Assembly: GCA_905215505.1 (NCBI GenBank)
Contig: CAJMPU010000007.1
Location: 1 to 64,000, forward strand
Reading direction: 5' to 3'
DNA length: 64,000 nucleotides
DNA from: an uncultured bacterium
GTDB taxonomy: Bacteria > Actinomycetota > Coriobacteriia > Coriobacteriales > Coriobacteriaceae
This document shows, in pieces, positions 27,092 through 34,620 of the stretch. The notes under the pieces are model-generated. The model was not told the origin of the DNA. It saw nothing but the letters and a program-made list of their open reading frames with translations, and searched no databases. The first letter of the stretch is position 1. Each line of letters opens with the position of its first letter. The position numbers and the translations under genes were made by a program.

Positions 27092-27787
27092 ATGAACGAT
27101 ATCCAGGGCTATCAGAATGGCCCCATCGAGACCGGCGCAAGCCGTGCCAAGGAGATGTCGCCGCGCGCGTACAACCTTGTCATGTCTGCTCTGATCTTTT
27201 TGGGCTTTTGCGCCATGGGCGCCGGTGCTTACTTTACGAGCACCATGTCATTTGCGCGCATGATGATGAGCGGCGCCGCTTTGCCGCTGGTCTTTGGCTC
27301 ATTTATTTTGACCATCGTCGGCATGGTCATGATGTCGGCTGCTGCCAGCAAACAGTCCGTGGGCCTGTCGCTCGTGGGCTACGTGGTCTTTGCGAGCACC
27401 TTTGGCCTGACGGCGTCGTTTGGTCTTGCCAACTACGACCTGCCTACCATTAACACCGCCTTTATCGCCACGGCCGCCATCACCTTTGTCTTTGGTGCGC
27501 TGGGCGTGACCTTCCCCAAGTTCTTCCAGCGTGTGTATGGCATTGGTTTTGGCATCTTGCTTGCCACGATTCTGGTCGAGATCGTGCTGATGTTCATGGG
27601 CGTTTCGCAGTCCATCACCGACTTGATCGTGATTGTGGTGTTTGCCGGCTTTATTGGCTACGACACCTATGTGGCCACGACGGTGCCGCCTACGCTGCCC
27701 AATGCGGTGCTCATGGCGTCCAATCTGTTCGTGGACATTATCAACGTGTTCCTACGCATCCTGAACATCCTCGGCCGTCGCGATTAA
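27092..27787 (+). CDS. Bax inhibitor-1/YccA family membrane protein
   Basis: Seven-span membrane protein of the BI-1 (TMBIM) family, some of whose bacterial members are pH-sensitive calcium leak channels. After a 25-residue polar N-terminus come seven hydrophobic segments. The end of the protein has the family's GYDTYV and LFVDIINVFLRILNILG segments. 231 residues, normal. Strong ribosome site (GAAAGGA). A terminator follows. Confidence 0.9.
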   Translation: MNDIQGYQNGPIETGASRAKEMSPRAYNLVMSALIFLGFCAMGAGAYFTSTMSFARMMMSGAALPLVFGSFILTIVGMVMMSAAASKQSVGLSLVGYVVFASTFGLTASFGLANYDLPTINTAFIATAAITFVFGALGVTFPKFFQRVYGIGFGILLATILVEIVLMFMGVSQSITDLIVIVVFAGFIGYDTYVATTVPPTLPNAVLMASNLFVDIINVFLRILNILGRRD

Positions 27788-27836
27788 AACGCGGCATTGC
27801 GATGCTTCCTGCCGGACACGGTAAAACGATGCGAAA

Positions 27837-27862
27837 GGCGGTCCTTCGGGGCCGTCTTTTTT
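27837..27862 (+). terminator. Intrinsic terminator with UUCG tetraloop
   Basis: GGCGGTCC pairs with GGGCCGTC around a TTCG loop, followed by TTTTTT. Confidence 0.9.
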
Positions 27863-27927
27863 GTGCGCGGCGGGGTATCATGGATGGGAAAAGCCGATAG
27901 CGGCAGCGACAGGAAAGGTGACCACTT

Positions 27928-29061
27928 ATGGCAGACGTCGACAACAGGAACCGTAACCGCAGGTCCAACCGAGCGGGTCAGCCCAATCCCAAGCGCGAGG
28001 CCCGTGCCAAGGCCGCCGAGCGCCATGTGATGACTGTGTCCGAGGCCTGCGCCAAGGATATCGAGCGTTCGCTTGCTGGTGTTCGCGAGTTTGACGGCAT
28101 GCCTGCCGGCTTTGTCGCGGCGATGAAGGCCAAGGTTCAGACTGCTGTGGCCCCCGAAGAGCAGGTCGCCGAGGACGTCGAGAACGCGGAGACTGCCGAG
28201 GTCGAGGCGGCGCCCGAGACCGAGGCGGCGCCCGAGCCCGTCGAGGAGCCTGCCGAGGAAATCGCCGAAGCTGAGTCCGCGCCTGCTGAGGAGCCCGCTC
28301 CGGTCCTGCCCGAGGTCACTGTGCTTGATGCCTCCGCCACGCAGGCAATCCTCGATAACGGTCGCGGCTATGCGCAGTTCTGCGACATGGCCGTGCTCGC
28401 CTTTGCCTCGTTTACCAATCCGGGCGGTGGATATATTCAGGGTTATCTGGGCCAGGAGGCCACGCTGTGCGCCGATTCGTATCTGTACAACGTTCTCGAT
28501 AAGCAGCGTAAGTGGTACGGCGAGAACCGTCGCCGCAACATCAACTGCGAGCTCTATCGTAACCGCGCCCTGGTGGTGCCTGCGGTGCGCTTCGACCGCA
28601 ACCACGTGCATGCATACGCCGACGTGATCGTGGCCGCTGCGCCCAACGTTAGACGCGCCCGCCAGGAGTATCGCGTGAGCGACGATGCTCTGCTGGATGC
28701 CCTGCGCGACCGTATCCGCTTTGTGCTCGCCATCTGCGATGAGCTGGGTCGCGAGAAGCTCGTACTGGGTGCTTGGGGCTGCGAGAACAACGGCTTTGAC
28801 GCAGAGGCCGTGGCCGAGCTCTTCCGCAAGGAGCTCGCGTCGGGCGACTTCAAGGTCAAGCAGGTCTTCTTTGCCGTGCCCTCTACGCGCTGGGACGAGG
28901 ACTTCGCCAAATTCGAGCACGTGCTGGCAAACTTCCCCGAGCGAAACGAGGAGTCCTATGCTCAGGTTGCCGCCCGCGCCGCAGCCGCCCGTGCCGCCGA
29001 GCAGGCTCAGGCCGCTGCCGAGGATGACGAGGATGACGACGACTGGCGCAAGTACCTGTAA
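27928..29061 (+). CDS. TIGR02452 family (microbial PARG-like) protein
   Basis: Macrodomain-like protein of the family related to bacterial poly(ADP-ribose) glycohydrolase. The diagnostic loop is NPGGGYIQGYLGQEATLC: GGG at residues 166-168 and Q176-E177. The usual second Glu of the QEE motif is Ala178. Later segments (NRALVVPAVRFDR, VIVAAAPNVRRAR, LVLGAWGCENNGFD) fit the family. It has an extra basic N-terminus and a Glu/Ala/Pro-rich linker (about residues 70-130), and a C-terminal Ala/Gln helix with an acidic tail. 377 residues. It may bind ADP-ribose without full hydrolase activity. Confidence 0.82.
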   Translation: MADVDNRNRNRRSNRAGQPNPKREARAKAAERHVMTVSEACAKDIERSLAGVREFDGMPAGFVAAMKAKVQTAVAPEEQVAEDVENAETAEVEAAPETEAAPEPVEEPAEEIAEAESAPAEEPAPVLPEVTVLDASATQAILDNGRGYAQFCDMAVLAFASFTNPGGGYIQGYLGQEATLCADSYLYNVLDKQRKWYGENRRRNINCELYRNRALVVPAVRFDRNHVHAYADVIVAAAPNVRRARQEYRVSDDALLDALRDRIRFVLAICDELGREKLVLGAWGCENNGFDAEAVAELFRKELASGDFKVKQVFFAVPSTRWDEDFAKFEHVLANFPERNEESYAQVAARAAAARAAEQAQAAAEDDEDDDDWRKYL

Positions 29062-29086
29062 ACTGTGCGCGTGATGCGATATACCG

Positions 29087-29118
29087 AGCCGACGGGGGCT
29101 GCTCCCGTCGGCTTTTTA
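29087..29118 (+). terminator. Intrinsic terminator after the PARG-like gene
   Basis: AGCCGACGGG pairs exactly with CCCGTCGGCT around a seven-base loop, followed by TTTTATT. Confidence 0.88.
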
Positions 29119-29136
29119 TTGAGTGGGGAGCTTACG

Positions 29137-29796
29137 ATGAAAAACGTTCTGTGCTTTGGTGACAGCAACACCTATGGCTATGATCCGGCGGGTATGCGCG
29201 ACGGCACCGCAGTGCGCTATGCGCAGGATGTGCGCTGGTGCGGCGTGGTGCAGCGTGACCTGGGTGAGGGCTGGCATGTGATTGAGGAAGGTCTAAATGG
29301 TCGCACGACGGTGCGCGACGATATGTGCCATCTGGACACCAACCTCAACGGCATTCGCGCGCTTCCGATGCTGCTCGAGGCCCATAAGCCGCTGGATGCG
29401 ATCGTGATCATGCTGGGCACCAACGACTGCAAGACGGTCTTTGGCGTGACGGCCTCCGATATTGCCCGCGGCGCCATGGCGTTGATTCGCGCCGTCCGTG
29501 CGTTTGCCTGGACCGATGCCGCGCCCTGCCCACGGATTCTGTTGATGGCGCCTATCAAGATTAAGCTGCAGATCGCCGACGTATATATGACCGATTTTGA
29601 CGAGCATTCCGTAGAAGCCTCGGAGCATTTTGGTGAGTACTACGCGCATGTGGCTGAGCAGTTTGGTTGCGACTTTTTGAATGCCGCCGACTTTGCCGAG
29701 CCGGGCGATATCGACTATCTGCATATGATGCCCGAGAGCCACGAGAGCTTGGGACATGCCGTGGCAGCCAAGCTCCAAGAGATGCTCGGTGAGTAG
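29137..29796 (+). CDS. SGNH/GDSL family hydrolase
   Basis: Serine esterase-type hydrolase. Block I is CFGDSNTYGYDP with the catalytic Ser near residue 8. The NGRTT and LGTNDCK segments provide the Gly and Asn of the oxyanion hole, and the C-terminal DIDYLHMMPESHESLGHAV holds the Asp/His. No signal peptide, so cytoplasmic. It resembles arylesterase/acyl-CoA thioesterase-like members, but the substrate is not deducible. The ATG at 29137 follows GTGGGGAG; upstream in-frame codons run through the preceding terminator and are not used. 219 residues. Confidence 0.88.
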   Translation: MKNVLCFGDSNTYGYDPAGMRDGTAVRYAQDVRWCGVVQRDLGEGWHVIEEGLNGRTTVRDDMCHLDTNLNGIRALPMLLEAHKPLDAIVIMLGTNDCKTVFGVTASDIARGAMALIRAVRAFAWTDAAPCPRILLMAPIKIKLQIADVYMTDFDEHSVEASEHFGEYYAHVAEQFGCDFLNAADFAEPGDIDYLHMMPESHESLGHAVAAKLQEMLGE

Positions 29797-29805
29797 CGCA
29801 GCCTC

Positions 29806-29844
29806 AAGCCACCACAAAGGGGACAGACGCCTTTGTGGTGGCTT
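29806..29844. repeat. Perfect 15-bp inverted repeat (palindrome G)
   Basis: AAGCCACCACAAAGG (29806-29820) and its exact reverse complement (29830-29844) flank the loop GGACAGACG. There is no T-run after it, so it is not a standard terminator. It lies between the SGNH and pentapeptide genes. Confidence 0.8.
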
Positions 29845-29875
29845 TGCCCGGGTAAACGAACGGCTTGGCTCCCAT

Positions 29876-30487
29876 ATGGGCATGGACGAGCTCATCGCTC
29901 TCTTTGCCGAGGGCGATGAGCTCGTCTCCAATACCGCTTTCGAAGATTTGGATCTTGCCTATGACGTTGCGAACGGCGCGACCTTCGATGGCGTCGTGTT
30001 CCGGTCTTGCGAGTTCGATGGTGTTGACTGGAGCGGCTCGACGTTTCGCGACGTGGTGTTTCGCGGTTGCCGCTTTATCCGCTGCAACATGGAAGGCTGT
30101 TGGCTCAATCGCTGCGACTTCGTCGATTGCTCGGCACCGGGACTCAACTTGCTCAGGGCGCGTCTGTCGAGTGTGTCGTTTACATCGTGCGATTTGAGCT
30201 ATGCGAACCTTTCGGAGGGACGCATTGGCCCCATGGCTGCGCATGACACGCGTTTGACCGAGGCCGCGTTTCAGGGTGCCAAGCTGGGTCAGATACGCCT
30301 GGATGGCTGTGACCTGACGCGTATGGATGTGTTTAAGACGTCGCTTTCCGGCGTGGATGTATCGCGTTGTACATTCGCGGCGCCCGTTGTTTCGGGCGAT
30401 TACCATGAGCTGCGTGGCCTGACGGTCAATGCCGAGCAGGCGCTGGCACTCTCGGGTTTGTTGGGAATTCAACTCGCCGACGACTAG
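29876..30487 (+). CDS. Pentapeptide repeat protein
   Basis: The sequence from about residue 20 to 165 repeats every five residues with Phe/Leu at the centre and A/C before it (for example TFDGV VFRSC EFDGV DWSGS TFRDV VFRGC). This predicts a right-handed quadrilateral beta-helix, as in Qnr/McbG. Such proteins can mimic DNA and protect gyrase, but many have unknown roles. The C-terminal ELRGLTVNAEQALALSGLLG closes the helix. The start is uncertain: ATG at 29876 or 29882, neither with a clear ribosome site, just after palindrome G. About 203 residues. Confidence 0.85.
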   Translation: MGMDELIALFAEGDELVSNTAFEDLDLAYDVANGATFDGVVFRSCEFDGVDWSGSTFRDVVFRGCRFIRCNMEGCWLNRCDFVDCSAPGLNLLRARLSSVSFTSCDLSYANLSEGRIGPMAAHDTRLTEAAFQGAKLGQIRLDGCDLTRMDVFKTSLSGVDVSRCTFAAPVVSGDYHELRGLTVNAEQALALSGLLGIQLADD

Positions 30488-30523
30488 ACGCCCCGGCCCT
30501 TTGCTCGACCGCTATCTAAAATC

Positions 30524-30588
30524 AAACCGTCGCAACATCCGATGATTTTTCGCGTTTGCACGATTTTCATCGAATGTTGCGACGGTTT
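30524..30588. repeat. 22-bp inverted repeat between convergent genes (palindrome E)
   Basis: Arms 30524-30545 and 30567-30588 are reverse complements with one mismatch (core CCGTCGCAACAT). The + strand side ends in GGTTTTT. It lies between the pentapeptide gene (+) and thiD (-), so a bidirectional terminator role is likely. Confidence 0.8.
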
Positions 30589-30633
30589 TTGGTGCAAGGT
30601 AGCCTGTCTCTTTTTGGCAGGTTACTTGGCTAT

Positions 30634-31464
30634 TTAGTACTGCCACATGTGGTTGACAGGGCCAGAGCCTTTGCCCATGTTCAGGCCGGCGGCCAGAGCG
30701 CCTGTCAGGTATGCCTTGCCTGCATTGACGGCATCGGCAAGATCCATGCCCTGGGCCAGCGCGCAGGCGATGGCGGACGAAAGCGTGCAGCCGGTGCCGT
30801 GTGTGTTGTCGGTCTCGATGCGCTTGTGGCGGAACCACGTGGTGAGCGGATCGCCCAGATGGTTGCCCTCGTCATCGAGTGGCGCGGGTTCGGCCAATAC
30901 ATCGTTGGCCTTGTTGACAAGATGCCCACCCTTAACGAGGGATGCGCAACCAAAGCGGCGGGTGAGGAGCATGGCAGCATTTTGCTGTGTGCGCTCGGAG
31001 TCGACCTCGTAGTCAAGCAGGGCCATGGCCTCGGGAATATTGGGCGTGATGACGGTTGCTAGTGGGAACAGGCGGCGGGTGAGCGCCTCGGCGGCATCTT
31101 CGGCAATCAGCCGTGCGCCCGAGGTGGCGACCATGACGGGGTCGACGACCACGTTCGTTGCGTTCCAGGCGCTCAAGCGGTCGGCGATGACTTCGATAAT
31201 CTCGACAGAAGAAACCATGCCGATTTTGACCGCGTTGGGGCGAATATCGTCAAAGACGGCGTCAATTTGCGCAGCGACGATATCGGGGGAGATATTCTGC
31301 ACGGCGGTGACACCGAGCGTGTTTTGTGCGGTGATAGCGGTGATGGCTGTCTCGGCATACAGGCGGTGCGCCGTGATGGTCTTAATGTCTGCCTGAATGC
31401 CGGCGCCACCGCTGGAATCGGATCCTGCGATGGATAGAACGGCAGGTACCTTGCTACGATCCAT
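30634..31464 (-). CDS. thiD: Hydroxymethylpyrimidine/phosphomethylpyrimidine kinase ThiD
   Basis: Ribokinase-fold kinase that phosphorylates HMP and HMP-P in thiamine synthesis. The N-terminal SIAGSDSSGGAGIQADIKT and the C-terminal anion-hole motif DNTHGTGCTLSSAIAC, with the catalytic Asp near HGTGCT, are complete. 276 residues. The ATG has an AAGGGAG site. It follows thiC on the same strand after 181 bases. The TPP riboswitch upstream of thiC should control both if transcription reads through. Confidence 0.95.
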   Translation of the reverse strand: MDRSKVPAVLSIAGSDSSGGAGIQADIKTITAHRLYAETAITAITAQNTLGVTAVQNISPDIVAAQIDAVFDDIRPNAVKIGMVSSVEIIEVIADRLSAWNATNVVVDPVMVATSGARLIAEDAAEALTRRLFPLATVITPNIPEAMALLDYEVDSERTQQNAAMLLTRRFGCASLVKGGHLVNKANDVLAEPAPLDDEGNHLGDPLTTWFRHKRIETDNTHGTGCTLSSAIACALAQGMDLADAVNAGKAYLTGALAAGLNMGKGSGPVNHMWQY

Positions 31465-31519
31465 GTTCGCTCCCTTGTTCGGTTGGATTCAAATGGGTCT
31501 TCTACCTGCATTATAAAGT

Positions 31520-31551
31520 TGCCCGGGCCGGCTGTATGCCGATCCCGGGCT
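31520..31551 (-). terminator. Hairpin in the thiC-thiD gap
   Basis: GCCCGGG-CCGGC (31521-31532) pairs with GCCGAT-CCCGGGC (31538-31550). On the - strand the following sequence (AACTTTATAATG) has no real T-run. It may attenuate or stabilise the mRNA between thiC and thiD. The rest of the 181-base gap holds nothing I can name. Confidence 0.45.
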
Positions 31552-31645
31552 GGTGGTGCAATCTTTACGCAAATGTTAGCAAATGTTCACACGTCAACAA
31601 TTGACGGGCGCTGTAGCAGGTTTGCGGGCGATTGCCGCGTAAAGG

Positions 31646-32980
31646 CTAATCCTCCATGCCAAGATCAATCGTCGTGCCTTCGAACACCTTGTTAACGGTG
31701 CGGACAGCACACATCTTGCCACACATGGTACAAGTACCCTCAGTGGCGGCAGGGGATTCCTCGTAGCGCTTCTTGCCGGTGACCGGGTCGAGAGCACACT
31801 TCCACATGGCATCCCAGTCGAGTTTGCGGCGTGCCTGGCCCATCTTGTCGTCCATGTCGCGGGCGTGCGGCACCTTCTTGGCGATATCGGCGGCATGTGC
31901 GGCGATCTTAGTGGCCATGAGGCCGTCGAGCACATCCTGGGCGTTAGGCAGGCATAGGTGCTCTGCCGGCGTCACGTAGCACAGGAAGTCGGCGCCGGAG
32001 CTTGCGGAGATGGCGCCGCCGATGGCTGCGGTGATGTGGTCGTAACCCACGCCGATATCGGTCACCAGCGGCCCCAGCACATAGAACGGGGCGTTGTGGC
32101 ACAGGCGCTTCTGCAGCTTCATGTTGGCGGCGATCTCGTCGAGCGCCATGTGGCCCGGTCCCTCGATCATAACCTGGACGCCGGCGGCCCATGCGCGCTT
32201 GCACAGCTTGCCCAGCTCGATCATCTCGGCGGTCTCGGTGGCGTCATTGGAATCGTAGAGGCAGCCCGGGCGGCAGGAATCGCCGAGCGAGATCGTCACG
32301 TCGTACTCGTGGCAGATCTCGAGCACCTCGTCGTAGAACTCGTAGAAGGGGTTCTCATTGCCGGTGACCTCCATCCAGCCAAACAGCAGCGAGCCGCCGC
32401 GGCTGACGATGTTCATGAGGCGGCCGGTCTCCTTAAAGGTCTTGATGACCGACTTGTTGATGCCGCAGTGGATGGTCATGAAGTCCACGCCGTCCTCGGC
32501 GTGCGCGCGCACGACCTCGAGCAGGTCGTCCTTGGTAAGCTTGACAAGCGGCTTTTCCATGTAGCCGATGGCGTCGTACATGGGGACGGTGCCCACCATG
32601 AGCGGCGTCTCGTCGATGAGCTGCTGGCGGAACTGGCGCGTCTTGCCCGAGTTGGAGAGGTCCATGATGGCGTCGGCGCCAAAGTCCTCGGCGATCTTGA
32701 CCTTCTTCCATTCCTCGGCGGCATCGGCCTTGTCGCCCGAGATGCCCAAGTTCACGTTGACCTTGGTGGACAGGCCCTCACCGACACCAAAGGCGCGCAT
32801 GCCCTTTTTGATATGCACGATGTTGGCGGGAATGGCGATGCGGCCGTCGGCCACACGCTCGCGGATGTACTCGGGTTCGCGATGCTCGCGCTCGGCGACT
32901 TCCTTCATCTGCGGCGTGATCTGCCCGGCGCGGGCGAAGTCGATTTGCGTGACGAGCTTGGGCTCGGTCAGTGTGCTCAT
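31646..32980 (-). CDS. thiC: Phosphomethylpyrimidine synthase ThiC
   Basis: Radical-SAM enzyme converting aminoimidazole ribotide to HMP-P. This is the short form (444 residues) lacking the N-terminal extension of E. coli ThiC. Core segments FMTIHCGINKSVI, SRGGSLLFGWM, SLGDSCRPGCL and VMIEGPGHMAL are intact. The C-terminal cluster motif reads CTMCGKMC (C-x2-C-x3-C), one residue shorter than the CX2CX4C of proteobacterial ThiC; I recall the same form in clostridial ThiC. The ATG at 32980 has GGGAG upstream. Confidence 0.96.
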   Translation of the reverse strand: MSTLTEPKLVTQIDFARAGQITPQMKEVAEREHREPEYIRERVADGRIAIPANIVHIKKGMRAFGVGEGLSTKVNVNLGISGDKADAAEEWKKVKIAEDFGADAIMDLSNSGKTRQFRQQLIDETPLMVGTVPMYDAIGYMEKPLVKLTKDDLLEVVRAHAEDGVDFMTIHCGINKSVIKTFKETGRLMNIVSRGGSLLFGWMEVTGNENPFYEFYDEVLEICHEYDVTISLGDSCRPGCLYDSNDATETAEMIELGKLCKRAWAAGVQVMIEGPGHMALDEIAANMKLQKRLCHNAPFYVLGPLVTDIGVGYDHITAAIGGAISASSGADFLCYVTPAEHLCLPNAQDVLDGLMATKIAAHAADIAKKVPHARDMDDKMGQARRKLDWDAMWKCALDPVTGKKRYEESPAATEGTCTMCGKMCAVRTVNKVFEGTTIDLGMED

Positions 32981-32990
32981 TGGCACGGCT

Positions 32991-33080
32991 CCCTTCGTTG
33001 GCATTACCCATATCAGGTTTGCGGGTCAGGGCGGGCGCGCCCAATCTCAGCCTGCCGTCCCGTCCTGCAAGCTCCCCGTT
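32991..33080 (-). promoter_or_regulatory. TPP riboswitch (THI element) upstream of thiC
   Basis: Read on the - strand, the conserved THI-box parts appear in order: GGGGAGC, then CTGAGA, the P3 region with GGGCGCGCCC, GACCC, CCTGATATGGGTAATGCC and AACGAAGGGA. This is the thiamine pyrophosphate-binding aptamer. Its 3' end overlaps the ribosome site region of thiC (GAAGGGAG), which points to translational control. Confidence 0.93.
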
Positions 33081-33094
33081 ATGTCATGGGCTCA

Positions 33095-33125
33095 AGTATA
33101 GCCTGAATGGGTACGATTGGGTCAA
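33095..33125 (-). promoter_or_regulatory. thiC promoter
   Basis: On the - strand TTGACC (33120-33125) and TATACT (33095-33100) are spaced by 19 bases and lie just before the riboswitch. Confidence 0.65.
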
Positions 33126-33150
33126 CGAGCGTGCCTGTGGGGAGGCGAAC

Positions 33151-33666
33151 ATGGAAGACAAGCATCTATATCGAGAGACGCAATGGGACGTATCGGCCGA
33201 GGAGGGCCGTGCGCACCATGGGTTGGTCGCGATTGGCTTTGCGGTGCTTGCCGTGCTGGTGATTGCCTTTTGTATTTGGACGTTTGGCGGTCGCGGCGGC
33301 GCTGCCTGGGAGTTTGAGGCCGACGAGGCCCTGCCGATCATGACGGTGAAGGTCGCGGGCGGCAATACCGTTGCCGCGCCGGGCGACTATTGGTATCCGC
33401 GCGATGAGTTTATGCAACTGCAGCTGAGCGGCGGGTCTATTCCTGGCGAGGAAATCGAACGCGTGACGTTTGATGCGGCGCTCAAAACACTCACGGTGAA
33501 GCTCAAAGATCAGGGGAACGTGCCCACGACGATGGATATCGCGCTGACGGAATGGCGCCTGGAGCCCCCGTCGGGCATCAAGGTGTCCGAGGTGGAGCAT
33601 GTCAAAATTACCTATCAGGATGGCTCGACAAATGAAATTGCCAAAGCCGACGGCTTGGCGGAATAG
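33151..33666 (+). CDS. Membrane-anchored protein of unknown function
   Basis: I do not recognise the family. The 171 residues have a charged cytoplasmic N-terminus (1-25), one membrane span (about 26-46, LVAIGFAVLAVLVIAF) and an extracytoplasmic beta-rich domain of about 120 residues. That domain shows alternating hydrophobics (MTVKVAGG, FMQLQLSGG, LTVKLKDQG, HVKITYQDG). The ATG at 33151 follows GGGGAGG. It is divergent from thiC and convergent with yaaA; this says little about its job. Confidence 0.75.
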   Translation: MEDKHLYRETQWDVSAEEGRAHHGLVAIGFAVLAVLVIAFCIWTFGGRGGAAWEFEADEALPIMTVKVAGGNTVAAPGDYWYPRDEFMQLQLSGGSIPGEEIERVTFDAALKTLTVKLKDQGNVPTTMDIALTEWRLEPPSGIKVSEVEHVKITYQDGSTNEIAKADGLAE

Positions 33667-33715
33667 ACGCCGTGCCTAGGCAGCACATTCAAAAGTGGCG
33701 ATGGTCCTACAAGGC

Positions 33716-34516
33716 CTATTCGTTCAGGAAGACCAAAGTGTTTTTATTTGAAAGCTCGGGAAAGTGACGATAACCGATGTTGAATGCGGTAAGTTCGCTT
33801 GCATCCTCGAGCTTGTTTTCTGCCATCCAGCGCACCATGGAGCCGCGCGCCTTTTTGCTGGCGGTCGAGCGCTGAATGGGCTTGCCGTTGCGGACGCCTT
33901 CGCCAAAGAGACACGTGACGACCGTGACGTCGGTGGTGAGGCGGGTCAGAACGGCTTTGGCGTATTCCACGCTGGCAAGGTTGACGATCGTAGCGTTGGA
34001 GCCCGCCGGAGCGATAGCCCGTGCGAGCTTGTCGCCCCAAAACGCGTAGAGGTCTCGGGCACCGTCGACGGCAAGTTTCGCGCCCATCTCCAGCCGATAC
34101 GGTTCAACGGCATGAAAGGGGCGTACGCATCCGTAAAGGCCCGAGAGGATCCAGAGATGGTTTTGCAGCCAGTCGAGCTGTGCGGCATCCATGACCTCGG
34201 GCGCCATGCTTTGGTATTGGATGCCGTGATAGGACATGACGGCGGGGGAGAGGTGACGGGCGAGTGCGGGATTGTCGAGATCGCCGTTTTTCAGGATGGG
34301 CCCGAACTCATGCAGGGTGTTGAGACAAGGCCCCAGCAGTTTGTCACTCACATTCCACAGCGCCTGCAGACCGCCGCTGCCTTCATTCCGCTCGATATCT
34401 AGCAGTGCGCGGTGGAGGCGAGCTGTCTCGCGCACAAAGGGTGGAATGCCCAGGACTTCAAAAGCATCTTGGGCCGCGCGCATCTGCTTGGCGGGCGAAA
34501 TGATGACCTGCAACAT
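33716..34516 (-). CDS. yaaA: YaaA (DUF328) family peroxide-stress protein
   Basis: Member of the UPF0246/YaaA family; E. coli YaaA limits intracellular free iron under hydrogen peroxide stress and binds DNA. The start MLQVIISPAKQM and the segments YHGIQYQSM, LSGLYGCVRPF, YRLEMG, FWGDKL, INLAS-like IVNLASVEYAKAV and the C-terminal KKARGSMVRWM are typical. 266 residues, slightly longer than E. coli. Why an anaerobe keeps it is plausibly oxygen stress. Confidence 0.92.
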   Translation of the reverse strand: MLQVIISPAKQMRAAQDAFEVLGIPPFVRETARLHRALLDIERNEGSGGLQALWNVSDKLLGPCLNTLHEFGPILKNGDLDNPALARHLSPAVMSYHGIQYQSMAPEVMDAAQLDWLQNHLWILSGLYGCVRPFHAVEPYRLEMGAKLAVDGARDLYAFWGDKLARAIAPAGSNATIVNLASVEYAKAVLTRLTTDVTVVTCLFGEGVRNGKPIQRSTASKKARGSMVRWMAENKLEDASELTAFNIGYRHFPELSNKNTLVFLNE

Positions 34517-34540
34517 GGAACCGTTCTCTCGCTAAAAAAG

Positions 34541-34603
34541 TTGCGGTGGAATACGGTCTGTTTGTGCCATTGAAAGGCCAAATCAATCCGTATTCCACCG
34601 CAA
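34541..34603. repeat. Inverted repeat related to the one at 55105 (palindrome C)
   Basis: TTGCGGTGGAATACGG (34541-34556) pairs exactly with 34588-34603; an inner stem (TTTG-GCC with GGC-CAAA) sits in the loop. The left arm reads AAGTTGCGGTG then AATACGGTCTGTTT, very close to the arm at 55105. It lies between the aminopeptidase and yaaA on the - strand. Confidence 0.8.
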
Positions 34604-34620
34604 GTTATGGGTGGGGTGGA

